Part shown: piece by piece, positions 19,089 to 20,602 of the stretch
How positions within the stretch are numbered: the first letter of the stretch is position 1
Layout: the number at the start of each line of letters is the position of its first letter
The notes under the pieces: model-generated
What the model was told of the DNA's origin: nothing
Database searches by the model: none
What the model saw: only the letters and a program-made list of their open reading frames with translations
Translations under genes and position numbers: made by a program
Source of the DNA: Bryobacterales bacterium
GTDB lineage: Bacteria; Acidobacteriota; Terriglobia; Bryobacterales; Bryobacteraceae
Length of the DNA stretch: 20,602 bases
Direction of reading: 5' to 3'
Assembly: GCA_016721425.1 (NCBI GenBank)
Contig: JADKID010000004.1
Coordinates: forward strand, 1 to 20,602

Positions 19089-20033
19089 AAGTCGCCCTCA
19101 TCGGCTATGTAGTATGGGCCGGGCCTTCCGCCCAGCTCGTCAGGAAGAAGCGCCTTTCGGCACGGTTGTTGGCGCGCATACCGCTTATCACGGCACGGCA
19201 TTATGACCCGCAGGGCTTGCCCGTGGAGCCCGCGTTCGGCACCGCGCCGGACGTTGACGCTTTCCTCGCCCGCGCGGCCAGGTAATCGTCAGGCTGGCAC
19301 CGCTGAATCCGGAATCCGGCCAGCCGTTTATCGCCCACATTCGCGCGGCCTTTCAAGGCGGCATTCCCGTCATCACGGCCAGCAAAGGCCCCATCGCTTT
19401 TGCCTACGCGGCCCTGGCCGAGGAGGCTCGCCGCAACGGCGTGGAGTTTCACCACGAGGCCCGCCACCATGGACAGCACACCGGTCTACAACGCCGGTCC
19501 GCAACAATCTGCCCGGCGTCATCGTGAACGGCTTCGCCCGGCACGCTCGCTCCACCTCCAAGGTCATCCTCGGCGCCATGAGCCGCGGCTGACCTGGAGC
19601 AGGGCATCGACGAGGCGCGGCGCCTGGGCGTGGCCGAGGCCGATCGACCAGTTTCGATATCGATGGCTGGGACTCCGCCTGCAAAGGCGCCGCGCTGGCC
19701 AACGTGCTGATGGACGCCCGCCTCACTCCGCAGCAGGTGGAGCGGCGCGGCATCGGCAAGTGGCACCCGACAAGCATGGCGGGAATCAAGGCATCAGGCA
19801 GGAACAGTGGTGCTCGTGAGCCGCCAACCTCACGCCCGGCAGGCCGAGGTGCAGGTGCGCAGAGGTGCTGCGTTGCCAGGACCTGCTGGCCTCCGTGCGC
19901 GGTACATCGAATCTGCTCATTCCACAAACCGATTTACGATAGGCCAGCTCGGTGTGTTTACGCAGGAGCCGGGGCTGGAACAAACCGCCTACGGCCTGTT
20001 CTCTGATCTTGTCGATATGCCCGGAGTCTATGA
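19085..20033 (+). CDS. Homoserine dehydrogenase-like protein, heavily frameshifted
   Basis: The family reduces aspartate semialdehyde to homoserine with NAD(P)H. A TTG start at 19085 overlaps the DUF4139 stop (TTGA) and yields MKVALIGY, then in the next frame SMGRAF, rebuilding the Rossmann GxGxxG loop. Further motifs are HYDPQGLPVEPAFGTAPDVD, IPVITASKGPIAFAYAALAE, GVEFHHEA, the MDSTPVYN and NLPGVIVNGF pieces, TSKVILGAMSRG, LEQGIDEARRLGVAEAD, FDIDGWDSACKGAALANVLM (catalytic Asp and Lys) and DARLTPQQVERRGIG. The end reads GELGVFTQEPGLEQTAYGLF-like sequence. The span of about 316 codons leaves no room for an ACT domain, as in short homoserine dehydrogenases. Because its neighbours are not threonine genes, a related substrate is possible. 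About eight indels are present. Confidence 0.82.
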
Positions 20034-20602
20034 AACTGATGCGCTGCCAGAATGGTCCAGCCGTCCTGCAGGATGGCCGGGTGGTACTCTTTCGAGATCA
20101 ATGCCAAGCGCGGTCAGTTTACGCCGGATTCGCTGTTGGCGCTGATTCAGGGCGGCTCGATGGAAGCGCTGCGCGATCTGCGCAGCATCGCCAGCTTGCC
20201 GCTGGCGGAGGTGACGCCGCTGCTGCCTATCCCGTGCCGCCGAAAATCTGGTGCATCGGCCTGAACTACCGGGGCCCCGCCGACGACATCTGATGCCTTG
20301 CGGCCCGAGGGAACCGGGCGGCTTCGCCGAACCCGCGTCCTGCCTCTTCGGGCCCGGCGGCGACATCGTGCTGCTGCCGCGTGATATCTCCGATGACGTG
20401 GATGCAGGAGGCGAGCTCCGGCGTTGTCATTGGCCGCCGCTGCCGCTTTGTGCCGCGCAAGCACGTCAACAGAGGCGATCTTCAGCTACGACGACGCCGG
20501 ATCTCACCGCGCTCGACGTGCTCGCTCGGAACACGCGCTACCTCACGAGGCCAAGTCCATCGACACGTTTTCGCTTCCGGCCCGGTGATCGTCACGCCCG
20601 AC
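20030..20602 (+). CDS. Fumarylacetoacetate hydrolase-family protein, N-terminal part (runs off the right edge), frameshifted
   Basis: The FAH family cleaves C-C bonds or isomerises acylpyruvates and 2-keto-diacids using a metal ion. The ATG at 20030 overlaps the preceding stop as ATGA and gives MKLMRCQNGPAVLQDGRVVL. It continues after an indel with FTPDSLLALIQGGSMEALRD, then PPKIWCIGLNYRGPADDI, the family entry motif (normally GLNYxxHAxE). Next come ASCLFGPGGDIVLLPRDISD, a VVIGRRCRFVPRKHVN metal-site strand, and the AKSIDTF and GPVIVTPD pieces at the right edge. About six indels occur in 570 bases. The enzyme end is outside the window. Family is clear; substrate is not. Confidence 0.85.

Noticed and set aside
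17090..20602. Cluster of true pseudogenes
   Set aside because: The motifs are intact and single-base changes restore the frames, which points to sequence error rather than decay.
1..20602. CRISPR arrays, tRNA or rRNA genes, insertion sequences, integrases
   Set aside because: I saw no spaced direct repeats, cloverleaf-like sequences, transposase motifs or terminal inverted repeats of an insertion sequence.

Overview
The window looks like chromosomal DNA of an Acidobacteriota member, most likely near Bryobacterales/Solibacter. This is inferred from the high GC content, the Oar-like TonB-dependent receptor with a carboxypeptidase-regulatory N-terminal domain, the exported mandelate racemase/enolase-family enzymes, the DUF5107-TPR protein, and a palindromic repeat of a type common in such genomes. 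I see no phage, integrase, transposase, CRISPR, tRNA or rRNA. Coding density is near complete: no stretch above about 100 bases lacks a gene.

The sequence carries many single-base indels. Almost every gene reads as a chain of fragments that jump frame while the protein motifs stay intact. This looks like uncorrected sequencing or assembly error rather than gene decay, so I annotate each locus as one gene over its full span and name the likely breakpoints. Indels are densest at about 17.1-20.6 kb and 0.3-4.4 kb and sparse in the receptor and the permease.

Layout. (1) Bases 1-8834, minus strand, read right to left: lactate-permease-family transporter, exported RraA-like aldolase, Tat-exported MR/MLE dehydratase, a perfect 24-bp inverted repeat, a 1.09 kaa exported DUF5107-TPR protein, a second MR/MLE enzyme, and the start of a Gfo/Idh/MocA oxidoreductase that leaves the window. 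Short gaps and an ATGA overlap suggest one operon. The enzymes fit oxidation, dehydration and retro-aldol cleavage of a sugar acid, much of it outside the cytoplasm, with uptake of a small 2-hydroxy acid by the permease. (2) 8894-10354: a LOG-family nucleotide phosphoribohydrolase and a convergent adenosine/aminodeoxyfutalosine deaminase overlapping by 4 bp. (3) 10374-12536: glycogen branching enzyme glgB, divergent from the deaminase, followed by a bidirectional terminator. (4) 12612-16025, minus: an Oar-like TonB-dependent receptor with a strong ribosome binding site. (5) 16084-16688: an unrecognised conserved-looking protein of about 200 aa; 16697-17047, minus: a stand-alone response-regulator receiver. 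(6) 17090 to the end, plus: a DUF4139 protein, a homoserine-dehydrogenase-like protein and a fumarylacetoacetate-hydrolase-family protein, joined by TTGA and ATGA overlaps, an apparent three-gene operon that runs off the right edge.
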